From Hormiphora californensis (taxonomy: Eukaryota > Ctenophora > Tentaculata > Cydippida > Pleurobrachiidae): 64,000 nt of DNA. The notes below the pieces were generated by a model. That model searched no databases and was not told the DNA's origin. It saw only the letters and a list, made by a program, of their open reading frames with translations. Both the position numbers and the translations under genes were made by a program. Below, piece after piece: positions 35,451 to 47,000 of the stretch. Position 1 is the stretch's first letter. Each line of letters begins with the position of its first letter. The DNA is taken from assembly GCA_020137815.1 (NCBI GenBank), contig CM035358.1, positions 519,356 through 583,355 of the forward strand, read 5' to 3'.

Positions 35451-36939
35451 TCACATGTTTTTAGGGCGTGTTTCAATATCAGTCATGTTTCTGATATAAA
35501 TCTGGTCAGGGGGGTGCTCCATATCTCCCAACTCAAACGTGTAACTACTAGCAATAGCCAGCATGGTACCATCCTGATTGAAACACAAACTAGCAATGGA
35601 AGTTGGCATTTTCCGGAGCTGACACAACCGCTTCTTGTTGGCACTGTCCCAAATATTAACAAACCCATCACAACCCCCAGTAGCGAATGTGTTGTATCGT
35701 TGATGGAAGGCGATAGTGTTTACTGGATAAATAGTTTCAATACCCTCATCTTTGATCCTATGGCACTTGAAGGCGTACTTTTTAGACTGTATAGCAGGGG
35801 ATGGATCGAGATATTCCACTGCAACACGTCCCTCACATGAGCTCAACACATATCCCTGCTTGTTAGGGAAACATCTGATACACCGGGTCATGAACTTTAG
35901 TGCACTCTCCTTCCTCTGTGCTTCCTGTTTCATGTTCCTGATGTCCCATACTAGGACCCTCCTCCCTCCTGTCCCTACTACCAGCATCTCGTCAACTTGA
36001 CCCATCGTGTAGACTCGGTCTGGGTGCTCACTAGTGTGGACACACTCTCTTGCCCTGGCATCCCACAGCTTCACCTGAGAGAGGAATATGAACAGGGAGG
36101 AATAGGGAGAAGTAGGGAGGGATAGGGAGAAGTAGGGAGGAATAGGGAGAAGTAGGGAGGAATAGGGAGAAACAGGGAGGAATAGGGAGAAGTAGGGAGG
36201 GATATGGAGAAACAGGGAGGAATAGGGAGAAGTAGGGAGGGATATGGAGAAACAGGGAGGAATAGGGAGAAGTAGGGAGGGATATGGAGAAACAGGGAGG
36301 AATAGGGAGAAGTAGGGAGGGATATGGAGAAACAGGGAGGAATAGGGAGGATTAGAAGCTCATTATAGTGAGTGGAGGAGTTTAAAAGAAGGCTGGTTTC
36401 CAAGACATTGTAAAGCTACAATCTAATAGTTTCTACTTTGTCTACAACAATGTGCCAACTGATAATCGACCCAACGTACCTGTTTATCCCAACTTCCGGT
36501 TACAGCTAAATTAACCTCACTATTCCATTCTACACATGTTATAGCATCATTGTGGGTCCCCACTACAGTTTCAGAGTGAGTATTCAAATCAAACATCTTC
36601 AGTTGCCCATCCAGCCCACCAGCCAGTGCAGTTGTAGCGGTAATGAAGGAGCAATCCAGGACCGCATCAGAGTGGTCGAACTTGGCTCGCAGTGAGTTGT
36701 TAGCAACATCGTACAACCTGGTGCTCTGGAAAATTAAGGGAACTGTTGAATTTGTCTTAATTCTGGTAAAATACATACTATGGTACCATTATTTATTTCT
36801 ACATAGTTTGAACTACAATTCAGAATTACCCATTCCTTACCGAGTCCCAGGATGAAACTAGGAGGAAGTTGTTTGCTCCAAAAGTAACGTTAGTGATTCC
36901 ATCTGTCGGAGGAGAATTCAGCTGGAAATCCTGTGCCAT
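35451..36939 (-). CDS. BUB3: Mitotic checkpoint protein BUB3
   Basis: Exons 36939-36841, 36725-36480 and 36074-35451; 322 residues, phases closing (human 328). WD40 repeats are clear: DGITNVTFGANNFLLVSSWD, VLDCSFI..GGLDGQLKMFDL, THNDAITCVEWN..VTGSWDKQVKLWD, GRRVLVWDIRNM, then GYVLSSCEGRVAVEYLDPSP, YAFKCHR, NTFATGGCDGFVNIWD and PTSIASLCFNQDGTMLAIAS. BUB3 is a seven-bladed propeller that brings BUB1 and BUBR1 to kinetochores through phosphorylated MELT motifs. A CAG lies just before the start codon, so a 5' UTR intron is possible. The second intron contains a purine/pyrimidine minisatellite next to the exon 3 acceptor. Confidence 0.97.
36090..36352. repeat. Minisatellite in the pyrimidine tract before BUB3 exon 3
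   Basis: Units of about 30 and 60 bases, plus-strand core GGAGGAATAGGGAGAAGTAG and GGGATATGGAGAAACAG. It starts about 15 bases upstream of the exon 3 acceptor; on the BUB3 sense strand it is almost pure C and T. A 110-codon ORF through it is repeat-derived. Confidence 0.9.
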
Positions 36940-38309
36940 TCCTGTAACAATCGTGCACATTAGCCAATGAAGATATTAGTGGCATAACATGGTAATCGGT
37001 GCAACAGTAGAAAATAGTACAAGTAAGGAGCATTACAAAGGTTGACTCCTTCACGTGACACGTGTCCTGATGGCTGACGATGCAATCTAGGTCTAAAATC
37101 TTAGCTAGGGGAGAATCGAAAACAATGGGTACCAAAATATACAATTTGTAGTCAACATGTCCTGAGGACATTGTTTTCCCTTTTTCATTTTTGCCTTTTG
37201 GGGTAAGGAGTTGTTTTCAAGAACGAGGATCATCAATATTTTCGAAGACGGCGACGCGTCAAAGACCAAAGTGGTAATGTAATGTTTGAACAAATGTCCC
37301 GAATCCCCTTTCAAAACATTGCTTTTTTAGTGCTTTTGTAAATGGTTCTAAAACAAAATCCCAACAAAATAAAATTTTGATGGTTTGCGAGTATTCTTAA
37401 GAGGGACGGCAAGAAAAAGCCGATCAGGCCTCAAAGCTGAAAAAAATGGTCGCCGTTACGATCTGGAACATGCCTCTAACCCAAACCCCAACCATAACCC
37501 TAACCCTACTTTAGCCTTAACCCTAAAAAACCGTTTGTCAGCACTCACGAGACACCCAGATTTTAACGCTGACCAAAAAAAATGGGCGCCGTTACGATCT
37601 GGGTGTTTGGAGGCCTGTTTACAGGTGCACGCTGCCAAAAAAGTTGATTCACTAAAATAAATAATAAATAAATAAAAAAAATAATAAAATAATAAAAATA
37701 AATAATAATAGTAACAGTTTATATCCCGCTCTGACACAGTTTGTAATATGCAAATGGTCCGCCTTTCCGAAAAACAGTGACTGCAACCAGATGCCTGCTC
37801 CTAGAGCAGTCCTTTATCTTCGGCGTATGGTGAGATTAGGAGGTGATTTTCTTATGGATGATTGATCAGGCATGGACGTGAATATCGGCAACACGTTTTC
37901 TGAGGAGTTAAATTCCTCGGGAGGGTTATTTGCTCCCAAGGTTGACGGCTAGTGTCTCAAGCCTAGATTGGGTACTTCTCACAGTGGAAAGACAACAGCA
38001 CTGACAGTGAAAGGAAAAATACCGATGGGTAGTAGATCGACAGTAAAACAGCAGACCAACAGACAGGACTAAGGACAAGACTATGGACAAGACTATGAAT
38101 CAGAAAATGGCTCTAACCGCCAAACCACTTAACCGTTTTGGCTGATTCATAGTTTATCTGGTAGGGAATGTCAAGGCCTAACCCCAACCCAAACCCCAAC
38201 CCTAACCCTAACCCTACTTTTGCCCTAACCCTAAAAAACCGTTTGTCAGCACTCCCAAAACACCCAGATTTGAACGCTGGCCAAAAAAAATTGTCGAACT
38301 TTTAGAAAA
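36940..38309. repeat. Dispersed CCCTAA-bearing repeats with a nested insertion
   Basis: 37440-37656 and 38105-38285 are the two parts of one repeat also seen at about 21360-21620. They are split by about 450 bases (37657-38104) that begin with an AT-rich (AAATA)n-like run. No coding region was recognised in the insertion or in 36940-37440. Confidence 0.65.
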
Positions 38310-38697
38310 ATAAGGAACCATAATAAAGTTCAAGAGCGCACCCCATCCAAGAGCGTACCACCTCCAAAAGACACCACTCCAAGAGCGCACCACATCAAAG
38401 AGAGCTCCCCATCCAGAAGATACCGCGCGCAGGGGACACCACGCGCAGAAGAGACCGCACGCGCAAATACAACGCCGCGCTGGTCTCTTCTGCGCGTGGT
38501 GTCCCCTGCGCGTGGTATCTTCTGGATGGGGAGCTCTCTTTGATGTGGTGCGCTCTTGAAGTGGTGTCTTCTGGAGGTGGTGCGCTCTTGGATGTGGTCT
38601 CTTTTGGGTATGGTGCGCTCTCAGGTGTGGTCTCTCTTCGATAGGGTGCGCTCTTGGGTGCTCTTGGAGGCTCTTGAACTTTATTATGGTTCCTTAT
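38310..38697. mobile_element. Small palindromic MITE-like element
   Basis: A 388-base inverted repeat ending in ATAAGGAACCATAATAAAG and its complement. The arms are made of short variants of AAGAGCGCACCAC and a GC-rich centre (CGCGCAGGGGACACCACGCG). No ORF. No clear target-site duplication was identified. Confidence 0.75.
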
Positions 38698-38809
38698 ATC
38701 TTAAAAAATTTTTTTTTCTAAAAGGGGGTTAAAATGGGATTAGATAACAATATCAATATAAAAACACCGGTCTCCCATGGGGGAGAAGATTAATAAATTA
38801 CTGCATTGA

Positions 38810-41800
38810 TTAAAATTGATTAAATCGGGTAGAATTAAAAGAATTATATAATAAGTTAATATCTTGTTTTTCACTCTTGTATTGTATTGTTTTGGTAAAC
38901 TTATTGCCTCTATGGCCCCTTAAACTGATCACAGTTGTTCTGAGCAGGGTGAAGGACAATCGCTGCCTGATATAACGGATGGTATCAGGATAAGCCTGTT
39001 TGGTTTTGTCAGCAAGCAGCTTTGCTAGGCGCCTGTAGAATTTTTCTGCCTCGTTGCCCAGGGCACCAGTTATTGAAAACACAAGAGGGCAAAAACAGCT
39101 CTGCTCGACCTCAAGGACCCGTTCGTTATAGCACCGTTTTTTCTCGTCCTCGTGCCGTTTCAGAGCTGTATCGAGCGGGATGGCACTGTTGGTGGGTGCC
39201 AATGGATTAAAGATACGAACATCCGTGTAAATTTTGTCCATAGGAAGCCAAAAGTCCCTGGCAGCAACATCAAGGCGAGCATCGTTTGCAGTGTTCGCTG
39301 ACTTTAGCCGGAACGTTTCGCCAGTGATTGGGAGAAGATGGGGTTCTCTTGAAACATCACGGCATCCGGCCTCTTTCAACAAGTTTGCAGTAAGGTCCCG
39401 GATCTCATTGTGTCGGAGCTGTACGTAACCGCCAAGATGACAAGAGAGGCTGTGTTCAGTGGTGTTAGGTTTTCCACACGGACAATTTGGTGGTCTACCC
39501 TCAAGTTCCAAGCAGTAGCGGAGGGACATGGAGTCCCAGAACTCCTGTTTGTTCAGATTGAACCTATGTTCCTTGAGGGGGAGAGATGTTACCCATATGG
39601 AAGACCCTCGCCGTGTTCTCTCTTGGTGGAAACGCTGTTCGTTGGGTGGTAGTGCCTCTCTCACAAGTTCTTCAGCCTTGGTCTGGTTCAGCCGTTTGGT
39701 GGTCAACATCTCGGATTTTGCAGACTCCAGCTCCCGCTTAAGCAAGTGCAAACTCTCTGGATCAAATTGTGTTTTCTGTTCGTTTATGATTTTGGAGAGA
39801 GGTGCAGTAGCCGCTGCAGAACTGGCGTATTCAAAATCCGCGATCTCGACGGGGTTGAAGATTCCAAGGCCCCCATGGCGGGCAGGGAGTGACAGAAGTT
39901 TCCGATTGTTTGGGGTCAGTTGGTTGCTGATTGTTTTTGGGATGAAAGTGGATGATATGATGTCTTCCAGTGGCTGGAAGAGATCAGAGATGTCCTTGGT
40001 AGTTCTCATAATAAACAACCACCGTTTGGAGAGTCCCATGATGTAAGCAGAGAATGATGGATGGGGCTCAGATGTTGAAAAATCAGATAAGTCTGTAAGC
40101 TCTTGGGCCCACGTCTCAACCTGTTGACTGACGTACTGTTTCTTAAACTCGTCGGTACCTAGGGGAGCTCCGAGATATCTTTGTCCCTCTGATGTAATAT
40201 GCACACCTGTGTCCTTGAAAATAGAGCTGGCAGTGTTCTCAAGCCCAGGTTTGACGATCAGCACAGACTTCTTTCCATTGGGGAAGTAGCCTAATCCTGG
40301 GCCAACTTCGCACAGAATGTCCCACCACTTCCGCATAGCCAAGAGTTTCCCAACAGATGCACCGTCATCGGCAAAGAAGATCTGTGCACAGTCTGCCTCG
40401 GAAAGGGCTGAGATGAGAGGATTCAGGCTGATGCAGTACCAGGGAGATGCAAGGTTGCAACCCTGAGTGGTGCCTTCACTACTCAGAATGAAAGTGCCGT
40501 TCTGTAGGAAAAGTTTGGCAGGGGATCGGTAGATGTTGATCGTGAAGGTGGCGAGCGGGGGGCAAAGATAGCGGAGATTGACGAGAGCGGTTGCCCGATT
40601 AAGCACATTAAAGGCGTTGGTTGCATCCGCTAAGAGCACTCCCTCAGAGCCATCGTCATCAAACATGCTAGACATGCTGTGGACGGCAGCCTCAATTCCA
40701 CCCTGAAGGCCGGAGGCAAGCTGCAGTGGCCCGGCTGCTTCAATGATGTCGCTGTGTAGATGGCAGACAACAGTACGCCCAATGATACGCCGGAGTATTT
40801 CCCCGATGCCGATGGGGCGGATACCCGGATTCTTGTTCAGGGCGATCAATCGACATGAGACCAAGGCAGAGATGGTGTGTGGGTTGATGAAAGAAGTGCA
40901 GAGGCGACGAGTCATTCTTGCCAGGGCATGGGCCAGGGCATCGGATTCGAGGTGGAAAGTTCTACTACACAACATTCTCGCCCACAGTGCATCGGTCATT
41001 CCACTGGGACCTGCTCCTCCCTTGGTTGTGGCAGCTGATCTCCTGATTGCTTCAGTGTCAATGCTGTCAAACAGTGCTGGTTCAACACTGGGAGCTGGCA
41101 GGCGGGAGACTAAAAGGTCTCGGTTGAGTGGCTGGGCAGGGGGGTGTTTGGCACGGAGCCCCTCAATCACTTCAGGGGAGGGTGGGAGGGGTGCAGATGG
41201 AGAGGTGTTCAGCACACGGAGGGCCGCTGCAACTTTACCGTTCAGCATGAGTAGAGAGAAGCTCTTCCGGGAGTTCTGATGGTTGCTACTCATAGGGATT
41301 TTGGATTGAATAGCTTTGCACTCCCTGACTAGGCTGTCGAAGTCTCCATCTCTCCACAGTTGTAGCCTTCTCCTCAGGGCCTCACATTCTTCAGAGGGCT
41401 TGGATCGTTTGCCTGGTTTCTGAAGGAGCAGGGCTCCCATGAGGTGGAGCGCTGTGATGGCAAATGGCTCCAGGGGTGAGGAGTTTGTCCAACCGTTAAT
41501 CAGACGGGTTGCCTCGCTAATGAAGGCCTTTCCAGCTGCACCTGCTGGTAGTTTTTTAAAGAGATTTGGTTTCCAACTTGCAACAGTACAATGAATTTCA
41601 TACAGAGTCTGGGGGAGGGTTAATTCTGAGTGTTCACCCCAGGAGTAGGGCCGGTGGGGAATATGGGGGAAGTCTGGAATTTCCGAACAGTTGTGGCAGT
41701 GCCATGGGGCATCCTCATCTGAGGTAACCTTGTGGTACTCATCTGGGGACAGTCCTGCACATCTGTGGTGGTACCACCCGTCACAATTAGTACATTGAAT

Positions 41801-42040
41801 CCAATGAACCACTCCATTGAGTGAGCGCTTGGGTTCGTTGGAGTCATTGTAATTACTGCATGAAACACAAAGTTCAGAGGATTCATCAGAATTCACCGAT
41901 ATGGAGTAGGTTGAAGAAGAAGGGCAGGAGGATGGAAGGTAGGCGGAGGGACGGGATGGGGGAGGAGGAGCGATAGGCTGGTTGGATGGCGCTGGAGTCT
42001 TCTTACGCTTGGACGTTTGCCGCTTCGTGCGTCCTGTCAT
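38810..42040 (-). CDS. Retrotransposon protein: PHD finger, reverse transcriptase, zinc knuckle, nuclease-like C-terminus
   Basis: One uninterrupted 1076-codon frame. A basic, proline-rich N-terminus leads to a PHD-type C4HC3 finger (C58, C61, C83, C86, H91, C94, C115, C118; DGWYHHRCAGLS). The reverse transcriptase spans about 340-720: GGAGPSGMTD, CRLIALNKNPGIRPIGIGEI, LLADATNAFN, EGTTQGCNLASPWY, and catalytic FADD at 556-559. Near the C-terminus CPCGKPNTTEHSLSC is followed by RHNEIRDL, then ARLDVAARDFW, YTDVRIFNP and EDEKKRCYNERV, which look like a PD-(D/E)xK nuclease as in R2/NeSL/HERO-type non-LTR elements. It would copy its own RNA into a nicked target. PHD fingers bind histone tails, so chromatin targeting is a reasonable inference. 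Clade assignment is uncertain. Confidence 0.85.
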   Translation of the reverse strand: MTGRTKRQTSKRKKTPAPSNQPIAPPPPSRPSAYLPSSCPSSSTYSISVNSDESSELCVSCSNYNDSNEPKRSLNGVVHWIQCTNCDGWYHHRCAGLSPDEYHKVTSDEDAPWHCHNCSEIPDFPHIPHRPYSWGEHSELTLPQTLYEIHCTVASWKPNLFKKLPAGAAGKAFISEATRLINGWTNSSPLEPFAITALHLMGALLLQKPGKRSKPSEECEALRRRLQLWRDGDFDSLVRECKAIQSKIPMSSNHQNSRKSFSLLMLNGKVAAALRVLNTSPSAPLPPSPEVIEGLRAKHPPAQPLNRDLLVSRLPAPSVEPALFDSIDTEAIRRSAATTKGGAGPSGMTDALWARMLCSRTFHLESDALAHALARMTRRLCTSFINPHTISALVSCRLIALNKNPGIRPIGIGEILRRIIGRTVVCHLHSDIIEAAGPLQLASGLQGGIEAAVHSMSSMFDDDGSEGVLLADATNAFNVLNRATALVNLRYLCPPLATFTINIYRSPAKLFLQNGTFILSSEGTTQGCNLASPWYCISLNPLISALSEADCAQIFFADDGASVGKLLAMRKWWDILCEVGPGLGYFPNGKKSVLIVKPGLENTASSIFKDTGVHITSEGQRYLGAPLGTDEFKKQYVSQQVETWAQELTDLSDFSTSEPHPSFSAYIMGLSKRWLFIMRTTKDISDLFQPLEDIISSTFIPKTISNQLTPNNRKLLSLPARHGGLGIFNPVEIADFEYASSAAATAPLSKIINEQKTQFDPESLHLLKRELESAKSEMLTTKRLNQTKAEELVREALPPNEQRFHQERTRRGSSIWVTSLPLKEHRFNLNKQEFWDSMSLRYCLELEGRPPNCPCGKPNTTEHSLSCHLGGYVQLRHNEIRDLTANLLKEAGCRDVSREPHLLPITGETFRLKSANTANDARLDVAARDFWLPMDKIYTDVRIFNPLAPTNSAIPLDTALKRHEDEKKRCYNERVLEVEQSCFCPLVFSITGALGNEAEKFYRRLAKLLADKTKQAYPDTIRYIRQRLSFTLLRTTVISLRGHRGNKFTKTIQYKSEKQDINLLYNSFNSTRFNQF

Positions 42041-43077
42041 ACCAACGTGCCCGGACTGCCCCTCCTGGGCTGGCTCTACATCCTGCGGCGAAATCTCAAA
42101 TTAATTTGTTTAAAGTAGTGTTAAAAAATTTGAATGAATTTTAATGCGCGGCTGAAATTGCAGCGCATTATGATAAATAAATCGCGCAATCCAGTGCTTT
42201 GCAGCGCAGCTTTTGTGAAAATTCATGATATAAATCACTTTTCAGTGTTTTGGTGATTTTGGTTTTTAAATTTTATCTCAGGGCTCAGGCTTGAAAAGCG
42301 CTGCCTTATCCCGCGGGGGGCCAGCAACGTTTGCCAAGGCTCCGGCTAGGTCTCACCGCTCACGTCGCGTTTGGAGTCCGGACTCCGGCGCCCTTTTTAA
42401 CTATAATTTACCTCTGCTCTGTAGTTATCCTCGCCTTAAAACATGTCACATGAGCAAACGATCGCAACATGCGCCGGCCAGGACACTTTGGAAAATTGGC
42501 GTAGCCGGCCGCCGGGCCTTACTGATCAGAATAAATAACTGTTTGGATCAAACCTAGTCAAAATTAAAGAAAGCCCTTATGAAAGTTGTGTCTACCCGAA
42601 GTGAATCGACGATTGTTGCTAACCTCTGATCTAAAGTTTTTAAGTCCTCGATATTCAATTTGAGTTTGTTCGAATTTTAGTAGCACTGACCACTGTTAGT
42701 AGCGCTAATAGGCTGTCTTTCTAAATCCCTGTTATTGATAGTTTAACTATGATCCCGGTAAATCCAGGTTGCAACACGCCCAAACCAATTACATGCAATC
42801 TCAAACCACCTAATTACCATAATAGCAAGTAATTATTAGTTGCTGCTCACTCACGCCACTCTCCCCTCTCACTCCCTCTCTCTTGTTGTTGTTATTATAA
42901 CAGTGGATCGTTCCGGTCTGTGATTATCTTGTGTTTGGTTCGAACCGATATATATTCAAGCCAGTTTCACTCACTCTGATTATTTTACCCGTCCGACCGT
43001 CGCTCATTCTATCCTCTATATAATGTCGAGTTCTCTCTCTCTCCTTCTAACTTGTAATTCGTTGTAGCAACTGGTTA
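42041..43077. other. Retroelement 5' flank and lectin-gene promoter region
   Basis: 42095-42133 nearly repeats 40 bases of the insertion at 12664-12703. 42280-42540 is GC-richer with no supported gene. The last few hundred bases before 43078 should hold the promoter and 5' UTR of the plus-strand lectin gene; CT-rich stretches occur near 42850 and 43030. Confidence 0.4.
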
Positions 43078-43974
43078 ATGATAAAAGCTCCAATGAGAAC
43101 CCTCCTCCTTCTAGGTAAGAGTCAAGAGATATATAGCTGTTAGAACAGCTGTTAGAACTTTATACATGGTGTCTAAATATATTCGGTGTCAGCTGTTCAA
43201 AGCCATATCCGAGAAAAGTGTTTTTTACTAAAAGGTGACTGTGTTATCTTACTGTTTATTCCGTGTTACACTCACATGGTAATCACTCTGGTTGTTGTTT
43301 TATCGCCCCATGTACACCCTGTTACCAACTATGTACTACACTAGGATGCCATGACAGTATTCTAATTGGGGACATGTGTGTTTTAATATTATATCACACT
43401 GAGTAGTACTACTCCAATGTTTATATTTGGTCTGTATATGGACCCCCCTGCAGTATGTCGGAAGTAACATTTACCCCACCCTGTATTTTCTAACATCTAC
43501 CTATTTTTAGGAGTTCTGTGCACGATTGCAGCGCTTGGTAAGTGTAGAGAAATTGAGCAAAATAAAGTTAGAGAGAGATAGATTTAGAATGGAATATGTT
43601 AATATGTTAGGTATTCTGCTGGAGAGATGAATTAGGAAACTGCAGATCATACTACAACAGATAATATAAAATATGTTGCATGCTCCAATCGCAGCAGCAT
43701 GCACTATATTCCAGAACATAATAGGACATGTGCCCAACACATCCGTAATATATGCACATGTTCTCCCACTAATAATCCCCCCCCCCCCATTTATTCATTT
43801 GTTATGTAGCTAAACCCTTGCAAAAAACACGCAACGTTCTCCGCCCATTTCACATCTCTTCCGGGAAAGCGATACATCTGATGATTTCACTGCACATTGT
43901 GTGTCGTTCTCAATTATGTTATTGTCATACTCACAAACCGTCGTCACTTTTTCTCCTTAAATATCTCTTTTCTT

Positions 43975-44066
<92 letters not shown>

Positions 44067-47000
44067 ATCTCACCATACTCTCTCTCCTACTTTATATATT
44101 ATTATGAATTGACTTTGCGAGTGTGTCTCTTGTCTTGTTGGCTCTAGGAAATCAAGTAGACAATTGCTATCATGAATGCAGCGATGTAAAGAGAGAGGGA
44201 GAGATAGGGAGATAGAGAGAGACTGCACAGAAAGACAGGGAGAGACTGTACAGAGAGACAGGGAGATAAAATAGTTAGCGTCGCAGAGAAGTTGATTCTC
44301 CTCTTTTCTCGAACTGCTTCACACACACGCACTTGAAAACGAGAGAAGGAGGCCGGGGGAAGCCATGCAGGCTCACTTTTATATGTCGACACCCAACCAA
44401 CACACTCACACCAACAACGGGATAAAATGGGTGGGAAAAAAGATAAAAAGATAGACACTAGGGGATGGTCAGTTGGGGTTGGCCAGACACGATAATTTGC
44501 TATGTCGGGCCGCCACATGATGATGAAAGGTACAGAGAAAGTGTGAGAGAGGTCCAGACCTCTCTCTATTAGACGACAGGTTAGGAACTGTGCATGTGCA
44601 GAACTGCTACTGCAGAGAACGGGATATTACACACTCGCATGCCACGCTAAACTAATTGGTTTCCACTACATAGTGCTGCACACAGACAAACTGACAAACA
44701 AATAATAGTACACCGTACAGGCAGACAATCTGACAAACAAATCGGGCGACTCTACACTACCCCACTCTCCAACCAATACAGCTCTATCACTTTGATACTG
44801 TGATCACCGTTAAGTGTACACTCTTGTTGCCGTCACACTAATGGATTCGAAAAAAGTAATGTTTTCTCTCGATTTGGTAGCGGGATATTTGCCAAGGGGA
44901 AGAGAGGAGTGATTGGTTTCAGTAGAAAGTGGTAGGGTACTTCTGCTATAATACGTCAGTATTAAAATATACCAAAAAATATACCCAGTTTTTAGGGGTT
45001 ATATTGACTTGCTGGTAAAGGAATGGTTATAACGGGGCACGAGCTCTTTGCGTTAAAGAGGCGTTTATCGAAAGAGGGATAGACGGGAGAGATTTAACGA
45101 AAGAAAGAAGAAGAAATAGACTGAGAGAGAGAGAGAGAAGAAGAACTAGAGGCAGATCATACAGAGAGAATGATCGAGAGGAGGATAGAAAGGTTAGCAT
45201 GCATTGCTCGTCTATCATGCACTAGCCGCTCCCGCACACTCCCCTCTATCTCTCCAACTATCCATCTCTCGCTCTCTCTCCCCCTCTTTCCCCTCTCTCT
45301 TTCTTATTTTCGATTTCTTTTGACTGACCACACAAACACATCAAGTCAACTAAACTTACTACTGCACTAAGATCTTTCTCACAGGCGTATTTTCGTGCCA
45401 AGCAAAACCGAATAGGCCAGTCATATGACGTTGTGAAATGGAACTAATTGATCTAAAAGCGATTCCACTTCCAGGGCCCTCCAATGGGTCTCTACAACCA
45501 CCAAAAAAATTTACCGCGGGTACCGCGATGGAGAAATCGGTCATTTCCGGGTTTATTTTGCACCTGCATAAATATAGGCTAGGACGAATGCGATATACGG
45601 TAAAAACCGTCTTTGGAAACAAGTAGAAAAGAAATCAAGGGCACTAAAGTGTGTAGCGTCCTCGCATTAGTGGGGGTAGGTGCTGGAATTAAGTCTCTAT
45701 CTTATCAGGTTAATTAGATAATTGGATAATTAGATGCGCACATAGCCGTTTTATGGTTATACGGTAAAAACCATCTTTGGAATGGAGTAGAGAAAAAAAC
45801 CGAGGGTACTAGAGTGATCAGCGTCCTCGAATTAGTGGGGGTAGGTACCAAAATTAAGTTCCTATCTCATCGCGTTAATTAGATAATTGGATAATTAGGT
45901 ATGCGCATAACCGTTTTTAGGTTACATGGCTATAGCCACTTAGGAATGGTTTAGAGACTTTTCATTGGTGCCATTTTGTAGGCAATAGCCAAGTTATGGG
46001 GGGTCGACGTCGGACTTTTTAGCTCTATATTCAACCATTTAGCCGTTATATGGCTTTAAAGGTGCTCAAAATCGGTCTTTTTACCGCATTTTTGCTCACT
46101 TTGAGCACCTTTAAAGCCAAATGACGGCTAAACGGTTGAATATAGAGCTTAAAAGTCCGACGTCGACCCCCAATAACTTGGCTATTGCCTACAAAATGGC
46201 ACCAATGAAAAGTCTCTAAACCATTCCTAAGTGGCTATAGCCATGTAACCTAAAAACGGTTATGCGCATACCTAATTATCCAATTATCTAATTAACGCGA
46301 TGAGATAGGAACTTAATTTTGGTACCTACCCCCACTAATTCGAGGACGCTGATCACTCTAGTACCCTCGGTTTTTTCTCTACTCCATTCCAAAGATGGTT
46401 TTTACCGTATAACCATAAAACGGCTATGTGCACATCTAATTATCCAATTATCTAATTAACCTGATAAGATAGAGACTTAATTCCAGCACCTACCCCCACT
46501 AATGCGAGGACGCTACACACTTTAGTGCCCTTGATTTCTTTTCTACTTGTTTCCAAAGACGGTTTTTACCGTATATCGCATTCGTCCTAGCCTATATTTA
46601 TGCAGGTGCAAAATAAACCCGGAAATGACCGATTTCTCCATCGCGGTACCCGCGGTAAATTTTTTTGGTGGTTGTAGAGACCCATTGGAGGGCCCTGGAA
46701 GTGGAATCGCTTTTAGATCAATTACTTCCTTTTTCAGCGATAAATCGACGTCATATGACTGGCCTAGAACACGGTTTTGAGAGAGAGAAAGTGAGAGAAA
46801 GTGAGAGAGAGAGTGTGTGCAAAGGATAACGATTTGTTACCAAACCGCAAGTAATTCCTCTTTGCTTATTTCGTGCTCAACGTGAAAGCTAATGATCAGG
46901 GATTCAGGAAGAACGTTCTATTTTGAGATCCAGGAGACTGGTGTAGTGAGAGAGCCATAACAGTTGTTTGGTAGTGAGTGAAGGTCGAACTCTGTGTGTG

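Noticed and set aside
39528-41279. Plus-strand ORFs of 172 and 178 codons
   Set aside because: Antisense to the 1076-codon reverse transcriptase.
43813-44147. Extra lectin-gene exon at about 43810
   Set aside because: A TAG acceptor is present, but exon 2 joins exon 3 at 47861 in perfect phase without it and no good donor was found.
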